Shown here: positions 6,923 through 15,702 of the stretch, in pieces
How positions within the stretch are numbered: the first letter of the stretch is position 1
Layout: every line of letters starts with the position of its first letter
Origin: a virus
Reading direction: 5' to 3' (one strand)
Virus record (IMG/VR): IMGVR_UViG_3300028025_001450
Coordinates: 1-22,203 of that record
DNA: 22,203 nucleotides
Made by a program: the position numbers and the translations under genes
Notes under the pieces: generated by a model
Database searches by the model: none
Seen by the model: the letters and a program-made list of their open reading frames with translations, nothing else
What the model was told of the DNA's origin: nothing

Positions 6923-8218
6923 TTATACGCAACCGCACTGCAAAAATACAGGTGTTAAGTTAGTAACTATCGAGTTAGTTTTTGCACATATTGTAGTCGT
7001 AATTCCGGGGATAATGCCTGTGGTCTGAGGTACGTCATCGCAATCAATCCAATCAACATACTCTGTGAATGGAGTGTCGTTTGTGATTTCGTATGTACCG
7101 CAAATGTCTTCGCATGTCAATCCCGGAGGCGCTGTATTGACGCTATCAACCGCTGTTCCAGAACTATACGCGATAACAGTGTATCCGCAATCTGTCGCCA
7201 ATGTCAATGTAACCAAGTCACCCAAGTTTATGGGGATTGCAGACGACACGATGATTTCTTGACCATCACCGCAACGAGATACGCGGTAGTTGCTTCCGTA
7301 TGTGCATGTTCCAAACTGAACAATTACACCATTCTGCACTTGGAACCAGTCATTTGGAGGAGGACATGCGCTTGGTGCATGGTAGAATCCATCAGGCAAT
7401 ACAAACTCTCCGTTAACATCTTGGAATACCCAATCATAAAGCCCCAATGTACCAGCACCACCATTCACATACTTCACAAAGTATTGCTGATCAATGGCGT
7501 CAGAGCATGCAAGACCAGCATTTGCATTGACGCTACTACTTGAGAAGGTCATCAACGCCGTTGGGCAATAGGTCGATACGTTAAACTGAGACAATGGGCA
7601 TGCGCCAATCACGTTGATTTGCATTGTAGTTGGTGATGCTGCTGTCTTTGGTATAACAATGAAGCATGGCCCCGGTGTTGTGGCTGTCAAATCCAATTGA
7701 CCCGACAACACGGTTACTGTTTCGGTAAACGGAGTGGCCGTGAATGTGCCACCATAATACGTATACTTGTCTAGTGTGTGTGGGCTACCGGCTACGATAC
7801 CACAATCAGACGAGGTTTGACCCACGTATGTCGGCAAGTTTGCTGTGCCTGCCAAGTATCCGAAGTTCACTGAACTCATTTGGTTGTATACCACGCCGTT
7901 GTACAACACCTCGATGCCAAGAGGCACAGTGTATGGGTCAAACTCGATAACAACTGCACCTGTCGCACTGCCAAGTAGGATACCAATTTGGTAGTACCCA
8001 CCAGAAGCGGAATACTCAGATACAATGGTTCCACATGGATCGGCGCACGCAGGGCAACTCTGCTGTGGCAGAAGAACGCACGAAACCTGCTCTCTTACGA
8101 TGGTTCCGTCGGAGTAGTATCCGTCTGCTGCGCACAGCGTTAAGTCAGAATCTGTGAATACAGCGGTTGCTGATCCCAGTGATGGTCCGTTTAAGTAGTA
8201 TGTTGAACTAGTTGCCAT
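6923..8218 (-). CDS. Cys-rich fibre/adhesin-like protein (431 aa)
   Basis: Probable tail fibre or surface appendage protein used in host recognition. The N-terminal domain (residues about 6-60) has the pattern TYYLNGPSLGSATAVFTDSD, ADGYYSDGTIVREQ and CPACADPCG, which I have seen in many Bacteroidota phage structural proteins. A beta-rich domain follows (about 72-215) with VPLGIEVLYNGVVYNQMSS and GACPLSQFNV. A third segment (about 240-305) has QQYFVKYVNG, LPDGFYHAPSACPPPNDWFQ and VQNGVIVQFGTC. The C-terminal domain (369-431) has regularly spaced cysteines and ends CGCV. Composition is low in charged residues and high in Thr, Ser, Gly, Val and Tyr, as in beta-structured fibres. It starts 10 nt after the muzzle-type gene, whose C-terminus it resembles. 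A receptor is not predictable. Confidence 0.65.
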   Translation of the reverse strand: MATSSTYYLNGPSLGSATAVFTDSDLTLCAADGYYSDGTIVREQVSCVLLPQQSCPACADPCGTIVSEYSASGGYYQIGILLGSATGAVVIEFDPYTVPLGIEVLYNGVVYNQMSSVNFGYLAGTANLPTYVGQTSSDCGIVAGSPHTLDKYTYYGGTFTATPFTETVTVLSGQLDLTATTPGPCFIVIPKTAASPTTMQINVIGACPLSQFNVSTYCPTALMTFSSSSVNANAGLACSDAIDQQYFVKYVNGGAGTLGLYDWVFQDVNGEFVLPDGFYHAPSACPPPNDWFQVQNGVIVQFGTCTYGSNYRVSRCGDGQEIIVSSAIPINLGDLVTLTLATDCGYTVIAYSSGTAVDSVNTAPPGLTCEDICGTYEITNDTPFTEYVDWIDCDDVPQTTGIIPGITTTICAKTNSIVTNLTPVFLQCGCV

Positions 8219-8228
8219 TTTGTTTTTG

Positions 8229-11200
8229 TTATGAAGGACATCCGCATTCTTGAATCACTGTGATTGTGATATCTCCAGACATTACCATTGGTGGTGTCAA
8301 GTTTGATCCGCACAAGTTAGCAGACTCTCCTACAGGTATCGTCACCAATACTGGAGATCCTCCGCAAGTGTTGTACTGAACTTGACCTGATGTTTCGCCC
8401 GTGTTTTGGAACTCGTAGTAAGAACATGGGTCAACACAAGGACCACAGTCACAACATACATCTTCCAAACTTATATCCGAATAGCACAATTCTGAGGCCA
8501 CAGAGGCTCTGAAATCCCAAATGAGATACAAGTAGTCACCCGATGATCCTGCGTTGAATGTGATCTGGTTTACATCGCCTGTGCTCAAGATGGGCGAGCC
8601 CAAGTTTGAGGCGGCAATCAATGCATTGATACCAACAGTGGTATTCGGGTACAATGTATTTGTTCTGAGGTATCTGAATTTGTCATTCAGCGAGTCGAAG
8701 ACAAACGTATCAGTTGGGAATTTATTGGAAATGATAGCAACCGTGCTATTGTCTGTTGGTATATTCCCTGCCCCTTGCGGTCCGTTGGTGATGGCGTATC
8801 TTGAAACCAATGGGTTGGTCGTGCCATTGACGAACGTAACAAAGGTTGACTGCAATGGTGAGGTATAAGTGCCATCCACATATCTGTATTGCGCGTGAAT
8901 GGTTTGACCTCCGTCGCTATCGCTTGTCAACATCACCTCAACCACGTTCATAAACTGCTGAACAGGGCAATTGGCGGTCATTTTCAACGTAGCCAATCCG
9001 GTTGTAGTGATTTGAATCTCAACGGTGTTAACAACGTTGGATGTCTTTGTAAAGTTCAACGTGCCCGACGTATTGATAAAGCCAGTGGTGTAAACATTCC
9101 CATTGTAAGTAGCCTCTACCTCAAATGTAGATGCTGGATCTGTGCTTGAGAATACATAGTTGATGTCTACTGACCCTACATATGCACCCAAATCTACACA
9201 GTATGTGAATGTTGACCCCTCGGGTTCGAAGAAACTAAGCGTTTGGCTGATGCCACACTCAACGCAATCGTCTGCCGCTGGCAATTCTATCTCATTGGAA
9301 ACCAACACATACTCGTCCATGTAAGGGTCGTACCCTCCAAGTTTCTGCGTGTTGAATGATGTGATGAACTCATCACGGAACCAAGTCCTCATCCCCAACT
9401 CTGATACCACCATCAAGTTGTCATTGGTGTACGAGTTACCCTTGATTTGGATTACCGCGCCACGCTTAACATCGGTGAAGTATCTGTCGTAACCCCACTG
9501 AACATAACTCTCGGGGTTGAAACTGATACCATACTTCTCAACGCGAGCAATCTGAGTTCCAAGAACTTGAGGAACCGAAGTGATTGCACCGCCTGCGGCC
9601 GAGTCTGACAACAGATTCTTACCGGCCAATACGTATGATATCTTATCCTCTTGAAGTACAAGAACATCCGTCTCACGGGCATCCATCATGTAGATAGGAC
9701 CGAAAGAATCTTCGAGTGTTTTGAAATTCAATAGACCCAAGTTGAACTCGTTGAGTTTGTTGAGGTTTGATTCGTCGTTATAGATACCACTATAAGTGAT
9801 GTCCGCAGATCTGTCGACCTCTCTATAGTCTTGCTCGGACACAGCAGTAACCCTGTTGCCCAAGTTGAAACTTCTTCCAACAACAGAATCCCTGATCTTG
9901 TAACTCTCCGCTCCGTTACCGAAAGCAAAGCAGTTGAAGAACATTGTGTTTACAATCGCCGGTTGACCCAAATTGATATCTTGGTTCTGCACGTTTCCAC
10001 TATGGTTGCCATTGGCATCGATAGAGAAAGACATGTTGTTCTCGAAGAACACGTCTGGCAATGCATCGATTGGTTCTGTCTCAAATATGAGCGTGGTGTC
10101 CGCTCTGAATACTTCTACGTTGGCAGTGATACTTGACCTACGCTTGTTACCACTGAATGCACCAGAGCAACTGTTGGTACCTGTAACCATCAATTGCAAT
10201 TGGTTACTCGCCCCATCTCTAAAGAATCTGAAGTAGTTGGTACACAATGCAGTCGGGATATCTACGTTGTTGTTGGTGATGGTTGCAATGTATTGGTTGT
10301 CTACATCGCAGTTGTTACCACCGACATCGCTGATACCTTCATTCAATACCACCTTGACATTGTCGCCGTTCCACCAATCGAACATGTTGTCGTAATTGGC
10401 AGACGCCACCAAGGTTTTGTCCAAAGTATAAATACGTCTTTCGCACCTGTTACTCCCGTCACCGGTACCCAAACGCTCGAACTTAAAGTAAAGACGAATG
10501 CGGCTACCTGCTGGTATGTCGTAGTCCACCCAAGTATTGGTGGCTGTGTCGAACCTGTTCATTGGGTAGCGAAGCAATGGGTATTCGTTGGCGTTGTCTT
10601 GGTTTACTTCGATTTTACCCGGAGCAATAACAGCCAACTCGTCGTTGATTACGTTGAAACTATTGGGGCTGATCTTCATGTAGACACCAGATGGCACAGG
10701 AAGCGTCACTGACGGATCCAATGTACTTGGTATCGTGATGAAGTCGGCAGCCTTTGAGTCCTTCTCGAGTACGGTAGCATACACGCACTGACGAGTAGGT
10801 CCACTGCTGTCAGCCTTTACAATGAGTCTGTCTCCTGTTTCGACTTTCTTCGAATTTTCTCCATCAAGGAGGAAGTACGCATCATTTGAATCAGGGTCAA
10901 GAAAGAATATAGATGTGTAAACGGTCTCATAGTTTTCTTGGTCTGGCTTGATTACGAATTTATATCTTGTCGCCCAAGCAGGAGCCACCTGTGTTGGTGG
11001 TATCCACGCATAGATTGAGTTTTGGTTTGCAGAGTAGGCACATGGAATATGCACGGTGTTGTTTGGGCTAACCAATGCAGTAGATGATCTGTTGAACTCA
11101 TCCATGTACACGATGCCAATCTCGTAGTCCCTGTTGCTATGCAAACTTTGTGGGTTTGCAATCTCTTGATATGTGGCTTCTACAAATGTAACTTCATAGT

Positions 11201-12893
11201 ACTCGTACACATACTGAGTAGGAGTGGTGGTGTTGTCCACATACTCCATCGCAGGCAATTGGAAGCCAATCACTGTGCTAGCAGGGCTTGTGATGATACC
11301 AATTGGCTCATCAACTGCACTGATACCACTACCAAACTTAATCAAGGCATCCAAGTTGTTCGGGATTGCACAGTTTACTTGGTCAGTAAATGTGGTTCCG
11401 TCACATGATGTTGGATTGCCGGGGGTAGCATCAAATACTGGCTTAATGTTGGATGCCGTACCAACCGCTTCTTGGAATTCTGCGCTAGTAGCCAATGCAT
11501 ATACCGATGTGTAGGACGTGGGTAGGTAGAACGAGAATGTAACAGATATGTTGTCGGTTGTCTCCGCTGGGAATGGCGTGTCTCCGCTGAATGATTGGTG
11601 ATTGAAGGTAATCTCTACGCTGATGGCAGCGCCTGCCACCAAATTAACACCATCCAAATCAATCTCGAATACTGCACCGGGGATTGTTTGTGCCCCGTCA
11701 ATGCTATAAGTGCCGTCAGACACCGAGTCTGTAATTTCAGTCTCTCCGATAATCTCAGTAACCAATTGAGTGTAGTACTCAAACTTAACAGGCTGTCCGT
11801 CCTTATCGATAAGGTTGTAACCTTCTACGTAGTTACCATACATCAATCGGTTGCCCATAAGCGTTTGTGCTTTGGCATATCGAGGTACGTTGTCGTACAA
11901 TCTGAGTAACTCAGACTCCGGCAACACGGTGAATATCTTACTGTTGTTGAATACGTATGTGTAATCGGTATTGTTTGAAAGACCAAGGTTTGCCTTGTCG
12001 AGTTTCTCGATTACGCGGATCACATTCCCACTAGCTTCTTTGAAGAGCAAGTCAATACCAACAACAAGTGGGCCTCCCGAATTGTAGGTAACCTCAACTG
12101 CATTGGCTCTGTTAATCATGCCCTCGTTCAAATAACTGTCTACGCTGAACTGAAATGCGTTTGGCAAAAATGCAGGCTCAGAGAACTGAGATGTTGCAGA
12201 GTATTCGTTATCTGCGTATTGGTACCTGTATGCAAAGCAAATGAACCTTGTCTGCAAGAAGTTCTCCTGCCCAGATGTGATCAATGGTACAATTGTGGGA
12301 GCCTCTACCGGTGGCTTCTTGATAACCAAGATTGACTCAGCACTGAATTGGTCTATGTCCAACACGGGGTTTCCGTATCCTCTAGCCACATTGATAAAGC
12401 GCGGTGCATTGTAATCGTCGGTGAAGAACAACAAGTTGTCGTTCAAGTTTCCCGTCTTTACGATGTTAACACCGGTAATGAGGAACTGTGGATTGAAGTT
12501 CAATGTGGTGTTGGCACCATCACCGTCATCAATACTGATGATGTGGTAGGTCAAGATGCCCGTCAGTACATTGAACGATACAATCAAATCAAGTTTTCCA
12601 GTAGCACCAACGGGGAAGTTGGGGTCATGGACAAACCAATAGATGGTTTCTCTTTCCCCATCTTCGAATGCCCCGATACACTTGGCATCTGAACTCAATG
12701 GCGTTCCGTCCACGTATGACAAAGAAGTCAAAGGGAGATTCCCCTTGATGTTTTCTATGACACCAATCTCTGATTGCTCAGTAGATCCCATGCGGATGTT
12801 AAGCGCATCGATATATTCTCCATTAGGGACAAGCCGTTCATCAACGGACTTGTTCATTCTGCCTGCTATGAAATTTCTTGTTATGTTCGCCAT
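8229..12893 (-). CDS. Stabilization / muzzle-type tail protein (1554 aa)
   Basis: Very large tail-tip or tail-hub protein that probably closes the tail channel and carries the adsorption parts. The N-terminus RNFIAGRMNKSVDERLVPNG followed by EYIDALNIRM and IGVIENIKGN (residues 6-52) is the signature of the 'stabilization protein' family of crAss-like and related phages. Residues about 985-1175 hold the second conserved block: YSGIYNDESNLNKLNEFNLG, EDKISYVLAGKNLL, VEKYGISFNPESYVQWGYDR and YFTDVKRGAVIQIKGN. From about residue 1205 on a different, Cys-containing module begins, with ATYNGNVYTT and ANCPVQQF. The last 75 residues are Cys-rich (CCDCGPCVDPCSYYEF to QECGCPS). This C-terminal 350-residue part resembles most of the next gene product. 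No signal peptide or enzyme motif is visible. Confidence 0.8.
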   Translation of the reverse strand: MANITRNFIAGRMNKSVDERLVPNGEYIDALNIRMGSTEQSEIGVIENIKGNLPLTSLSYVDGTPLSSDAKCIGAFEDGERETIYWFVHDPNFPVGATGKLDLIVSFNVLTGILTYHIISIDDGDGANTTLNFNPQFLITGVNIVKTGNLNDNLLFFTDDYNAPRFINVARGYGNPVLDIDQFSAESILVIKKPPVEAPTIVPLITSGQENFLQTRFICFAYRYQYADNEYSATSQFSEPAFLPNAFQFSVDSYLNEGMINRANAVEVTYNSGGPLVVGIDLLFKEASGNVIRVIEKLDKANLGLSNNTDYTYVFNNSKIFTVLPESELLRLYDNVPRYAKAQTLMGNRLMYGNYVEGYNLIDKDGQPVKFEYYTQLVTEIIGETEITDSVSDGTYSIDGAQTIPGAVFEIDLDGVNLVAGAAISVEITFNHQSFSGDTPFPAETTDNISVTFSFYLPTSYTSVYALATSAEFQEAVGTASNIKPVFDATPGNPTSCDGTTFTDQVNCAIPNNLDALIKFGSGISAVDEPIGIITSPASTVIGFQLPAMEYVDNTTTPTQYVYEYYEVTFVEATYQEIANPQSLHSNRDYEIGIVYMDEFNRSSTALVSPNNTVHIPCAYSANQNSIYAWIPPTQVAPAWATRYKFVIKPDQENYETVYTSIFFLDPDSNDAYFLLDGENSKKVETGDRLIVKADSSGPTRQCVYATVLEKDSKAADFITIPSTLDPSVTLPVPSGVYMKISPNSFNVINDELAVIAPGKIEVNQDNANEYPLLRYPMNRFDTATNTWVDYDIPAGSRIRLYFKFERLGTGDGSNRCERRIYTLDKTLVASANYDNMFDWWNGDNVKVVLNEGISDVGGNNCDVDNQYIATITNNNVDIPTALCTNYFRFFRDGASNQLQLMVTGTNSCSGAFSGNKRRSSITANVEVFRADTTLIFETEPIDALPDVFFENNMSFSIDANGNHSGNVQNQDINLGQPAIVNTMFFNCFAFGNGAESYKIRDSVVGRSFNLGNRVTAVSEQDYREVDRSADITYSGIYNDESNLNKLNEFNLGLLNFKTLEDSFGPIYMMDARETDVLVLQEDKISYVLAGKNLLSDSAAGGAITSVPQVLGTQIARVEKYGISFNPESYVQWGYDRYFTDVKRGAVIQIKGNSYTNDNLMVVSELGMRTWFRDEFITSFNTQKLGGYDPYMDEYVLVSNEIELPAADDCVECGISQTLSFFEPEGSTFTYCVDLGAYVGSVDINYVFSSTDPASTFEVEATYNGNVYTTGFINTSGTLNFTKTSNVVNTVEIQITTTGLATLKMTANCPVQQFMNVVEVMLTSDSDGGQTIHAQYRYVDGTYTSPLQSTFVTFVNGTTNPLVSRYAITNGPQGAGNIPTDNSTVAIISNKFPTDTFVFDSLNDKFRYLRTNTLYPNTTVGINALIAASNLGSPILSTGDVNQITFNAGSSGDYLYLIWDFRASVASELCYSDISLEDVCCDCGPCVDPCSYYEFQNTGETSGQVQYNTCGGSPVLVTIPVGESANLCGSNLTPPMVMSGDITITVIQECGCPS

Positions 12894-12894
12894 G

Positions 12895-13818
12895 TTACTT
12901 TATCCACTTGTCCATGCCACGGAGACTCATCAATAATCTTCCCGGATGAATGTTGCTCAATCTAATCTTTGAATTTCTCAGCAATGCTGCCTTCTCTTTT
13001 CTCGCTCTGGCTACAATATATTCCTGTACTCCGAACTTTGAATTGAGTATTTCGTATTGAATGTACGCATACACGTACTTCTCGAACAATTTGTTTACGG
13101 TGATCAAAGAGTCATCGCCTCCCTCCATGCCATCAGAAACGTACTCAACAATACATTGCTGGTCCGACATGTCTGAGTTGAAGTTGATTACACCTGCCTT
13201 CTTGTCGATGGCAAATGTTGGGTTGAAGTTGGCAGTCTCGGTATTCAAGCCATATCGTGTACCGACTGAGTAGTCAAAATACCAATTGCCATCGATGTAC
13301 CAACCTTCTTGACCATCAAACATTCCTCCCGGATTAAGATAGATGTTTCTCTTCGTTCCGTTCAATCTCTGTGTGTCTATCAAAGAGTTCTGTGGTTGCA
13401 GGATGTTGCCGTTCTGATCAAACAGAATGTTGGCTTGGTTGTCCTGCAAGTACGCGCTTGAAGAAAGTATCTGCACGTTCTCTGTCAGTGGCCTCAATAA
13501 GCCATCCTTATACAAAGAAATGCGAACCCAGTTCACGAAGTCGCTAGGAAGAATGTATCTCAAGTTGCTGCCAACTGTCAACTCAAGGACTTTGATTTCC
13601 TTGAACGCATCGTAGTTCAACTCTTGAATAGCCCTCTTGGCGTGGAACAATATCTTGTAACGCTCCTCATTGTTGATCAATGAGTGGTTGCCAGAATACA
13701 TCAATTGAAAATTCTTGACGATATCCTGTAGACTTACATATTGGTAAGAACCCCAGTTCTCATTCTCCGGGGCGTTACCATTGTTATCGTAGTATTGGTA
13801 TTGAGATATATAAGCCAT
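12895..13818 (-). CDS. Head-to-tail connector / ring protein 2-like (307 aa)
   Basis: Probable neck protein linking portal and tail, of the group often compared with the tail-accessory factor gp4 of phage P22. Strongly recognised segments are NWGSYQYVSLQDIVKNF (21-37), MYSGNHSLINNEERYKILFH (40-59), AKRAIQELNYDAFKEIKVLE (60-79) and LPSDFVNWVRISLYKDG (90-106). This is among the best conserved proteins of crAss-like and related uncultured Bacteroidota phages. The C-terminal 60 residues are helical and basic (ARARKEKAALLRNSKIRLSN). It starts 6 nt after the previous gene and stops 1 nt before the ATG of the 1554-aa gene, so expression of the three is tightly linked. The exact ring position in the neck cannot be told from sequence. 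Confidence 0.75.
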   Translation of the reverse strand: MAYISQYQYYDNNGNAPENENWGSYQYVSLQDIVKNFQLMYSGNHSLINNEERYKILFHAKRAIQELNYDAFKEIKVLELTVGSNLRYILPSDFVNWVRISLYKDGLLRPLTENVQILSSSAYLQDNQANILFDQNGNILQPQNSLIDTQRLNGTKRNIYLNPGGMFDGQEGWYIDGNWYFDYSVGTRYGLNTETANFNPTFAIDKKAGVINFNSDMSDQQCIVEYVSDGMEGGDDSLITVNKLFEKYVYAYIQYEILNSKFGVQEYIVARARKEKAALLRNSKIRLSNIHPGRLLMSLRGMDKWIK

Positions 13819-13824
13819 GGTTTA

Positions 13825-14778
13825 TTATTGCTGTACGCTGAATGTAGGTTGTTCGTGTTGTTGCTGTGCCATACCGAATTGAACCACCTCTGCTTCTCTG
13901 ATAGACATACCGGCATACTCCAATATCTTGGTGGCCAATTTGTATTGATAGTCCTCGGGCAATTCGAAATCTTGGTAGTCGGGCTGAGATTGGTCGAACA
14001 CAGGTTCGCCACCGGCCAAACTAATGTAGGTCCACTTGGGTTCAAATGGGTATCTGAAGTAATTGGCAATCACCTGACCGGGAACTTTGTAACTCACAGG
14101 GGTGACTGTCATTGTCTCCGCTTGCTGCGTGTACGTAGGGAACAGAGTAGATGGCGCAGTCAACATCGATGTGTTGAGCAACGTCGAACTTGAGTGGTTT
14201 AATTTCTCCGCCTCAACTGCCGCGCTTGCCTTCAATATCAAGAAGTTGGCAGGAGTGGTGGTGAATATGTTGTTGTCCAATAACAAGACTGTGTTGCTAG
14301 ATACCAAAGCCACATTGGCCAATGCATTTGTTGTGGTATTTACAACCACATCACCTGCGCTAATACCGGCAGACAAGAATGTCGCACCGCTGTCAACCAA
14401 TTGGAAAGCCACCACTGATGTGTTCGCTCCGCTGTCCAACACCGTTGGGTAGCAGATAACTTTCACCATCATGTAGTATGCATCGTTGGTGGTAGTCAAA
14501 CTTGGAAGAAAGAATACGCTGCCTGCAAAGTTTTCAAGAGGGTTGGTCACGTTGAAGATCTCCATGGCCTCCTCGTAAGTCCTCTTCAAATCTGCATAAC
14601 CGGTACCAGATACACGGCTATTTTCCATCGAGATGATTTTGTTATAGGAAGAAAACATTTCTTCGTACAATTCCATCTGCGCTTGACTAGCAAACAAGTT
14701 GAAGTCTGATGGAGATATATATCCGTAATTGTTCTTGTTGATGATAGACAACACGGTATTTCTTACTTCATTAATCAT
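13825..14778 (-). CDS. Head-to-tail connector / ring protein 1-like (317 aa)
   Basis: Probable neck ring protein that sits under the portal. The N-terminal helix starts MINEVRNTVL, followed by NKNNYGYISPSDFNLFASQA and MELYEEMFSSYN (about residues 14-46), a pattern I associate with crAss-like and related Bacteroidota phage neck proteins. The middle part is beta-rich with many Val, Thr and Ser residues (SAGDVVVNTTTNALANVALV). The C-terminus is Gln-rich (GMAQQQHEQPTFSVQQ). I chose the ATG at 14778 because it matches the conserved start MINEVRN. An upstream TTG at 14805 would start translation inside the terminator T tract. It is followed after 6 nt by the second connector gene, with which it is surely cotranscribed. 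Confidence 0.65.
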   Translation of the reverse strand: MINEVRNTVLSIINKNNYGYISPSDFNLFASQAQMELYEEMFSSYNKIISMENSRVSGTGYADLKRTYEEAMEIFNVTNPLENFAGSVFFLPSLTTTNDAYYMMVKVICYPTVLDSGANTSVVAFQLVDSGATFLSAGISAGDVVVNTTTNALANVALVSSNTVLLLDNNIFTTTPANFLILKASAAVEAEKLNHSSSTLLNTSMLTAPSTLFPTYTQQAETMTVTPVSYKVPGQVIANYFRYPFEPKWTYISLAGGEPVFDQSQPDYQDFELPEDYQYKLATKILEYAGMSIREAEVVQFGMAQQQHEQPTFSVQQ

Positions 14779-14792
14779 GTTATTGTTTAAAG

Positions 14793-14800
14793 CAAAGATA
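14793..14800 (-). promoter_or_regulatory. Putative -7 promoter box restarting transcription before ring protein 1
   Basis: TATCTTTG on the minus strand matches the Bacteroidota TAnnTTTG box. It lies immediately downstream of the strong terminator and 14 nt before the ATG at 14778, where a new promoter would be needed for the neck and tail genes. The expected -33 region falls in the terminator stem and shows no TTTG, so the support is partial. The same octamer recurs at 6108-6101. Confidence 0.4.
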
Positions 14801-14803
14801 AAC

Positions 14804-14834
14804 AAAAAAAAAGAGGGAGCATTTGCCCCCTCTT
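14804..14834 (-). terminator. Strong intrinsic terminator after the 250-aa gene
   Basis: On the minus strand AAGAGGGGGCAAATGCTCCC continues to TCTT. It forms a stem of nine pairs with one A-C mismatch and an ATTT/AAAT tetraloop (14811-14834), followed by a run of nine T (14812-14804). It begins 18 nt after the stop codon of the 250-aa gene. The T tract makes it the stronger of the two terminators in the window. Confidence 0.85.
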
Positions 14835-14852
14835 ATTGTATTGAAATAAAGT

Positions 14853-15605
14853 TTAATACATCATATCTAGGCTGCTATCGAGCAACTTCAATGCATCGAT
14901 GCCTTCGTCTGTCTGCAAATACAAAGCCACTTCAACATATGGGTCAGATCCAAAAGGAATGTTAATCATTTTCTTTTTGCTTGACGGAGTGTTGAACCAA
15001 ACTTCTTTGTTGCCATTTCTGAAGGCCAATACTTTACTATCGAAGTACTTATGTACGTTGGCTTCCAACTTCAACATTGGGTCATTGATCAAATTCAAGA
15101 ATCCTCTTGGGTCTCTCTTAGCGTAAATCAATATGTCTCTCTTCAATTCGGCAGTACTAACCACTGATGGGTCTTTACCAAACAGAACTCGAGCCACATT
15201 CTCCAACTGATCAACGGTCAATGAGCGTGCCTCCAACAAAGCATCTACTTCTTCGTTCAAGAATTCTACCTCTTGCTGGGCATCTTTCTCGTAGTTTACT
15301 TCGGAAAATACACTACCATTCATGGGATGGTAATACAAGAATTGCTGAAGAACAGGATTGGTCTTTGGTACACGCAACATACCATCTTCAAAGATTACTG
15401 GCTCAACAATAAAATTGCCGTCCTGTTCGTCTTCAAATGGGGTCTTTTGGTTTACCGCATATCGCAATGGGCGATTGACGTTCTGTTCTGAATCAAACCA
15501 CAATAGTGGGAATCTTCTTGTACTCCTTGAAGGAATAGTGAATGAAAGGGGAGATGAGTGTAACAGTTTGTAGACTTTGTCTACTGGTATTGCGTTTTTT
15601 TTCAT
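14853..15605 (-). CDS. Unrecognised virion-block protein (250 aa)
   Basis: I do not recognise this gene with confidence. It lies directly after the major capsid gene and before the neck genes, where phages often encode head decoration, head completion or minor capsid proteins. The N-terminus is basic (KKNAIPVDKVYKLLH, then PSRSTRRFPLLWF). The central part about residues 105-175 is helical and charged (EVEFLNEEVDALLEARSLTV, then LFGKDPSVVSTAELKRDILI). The C-terminus is mixed and ends in LDSSLDMMY. No signal peptide, membrane helix, cysteine cluster or catalytic motif is seen. It has its own terminator downstream and another upstream after the capsid gene, so it may be a monocistronic unit expressed at a different level from the capsid and the neck genes. 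The start at 15605 is followed by an A8 run in the first codons. Confidence 0.6.
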   Translation of the reverse strand: MKKNAIPVDKVYKLLHSSPLSFTIPSRSTRRFPLLWFDSEQNVNRPLRYAVNQKTPFEDEQDGNFIVEPVIFEDGMLRVPKTNPVLQQFLYYHPMNGSVFSEVNYEKDAQQEVEFLNEEVDALLEARSLTVDQLENVARVLFGKDPSVVSTAELKRDILIYAKRDPRGFLNLINDPMLKLEANVHKYFDSKVLAFRNGNKEVWFNTPSSKKKMINIPFGSDPYVEVALYLQTDEGIDALKLLDSSLDMMY

Positions 15606-15635
15606 GATATAATTTGATATGATTTTTTACTTTTT

Positions 15636-15666
15636 AAAAAGGAGAGCGCCGTTGCCGGCACCCTCC
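15636..15666 (-). terminator. Intrinsic terminator after the major capsid gene
   Basis: On the minus strand, GGAGGGTGCCGGCAACGGCG continues to CTCC and forms a GC-rich stem of nine pairs with two mismatches and a four-base loop (15641-15666), followed directly by TTTTT (15640-15636). It sits 37 nt after the capsid stop codon. The short T tract and the two mismatches suggest partial rather than complete termination. Confidence 0.65.
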
Positions 15667-15702
15667 AAATTAAATGAATCAACTTTTTTATTTCGTCAGC
15701 GA

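Noticed and set aside
10194-10712. Open frame of 172 codons on the plus strand opposite the muzzle-type gene
   Set aside because: Val/His/Thr-rich shadow of a conserved long gene, without a plausible leader.
14779-14805. Upstream TTG start for ring protein 1, adding nine residues (MFIFALNNN)
   Set aside because: It lies in the T tract of the terminator. The ATG at 14778 gives the expected conserved N-terminus MINEVRN and leaves room for the putative promoter box.
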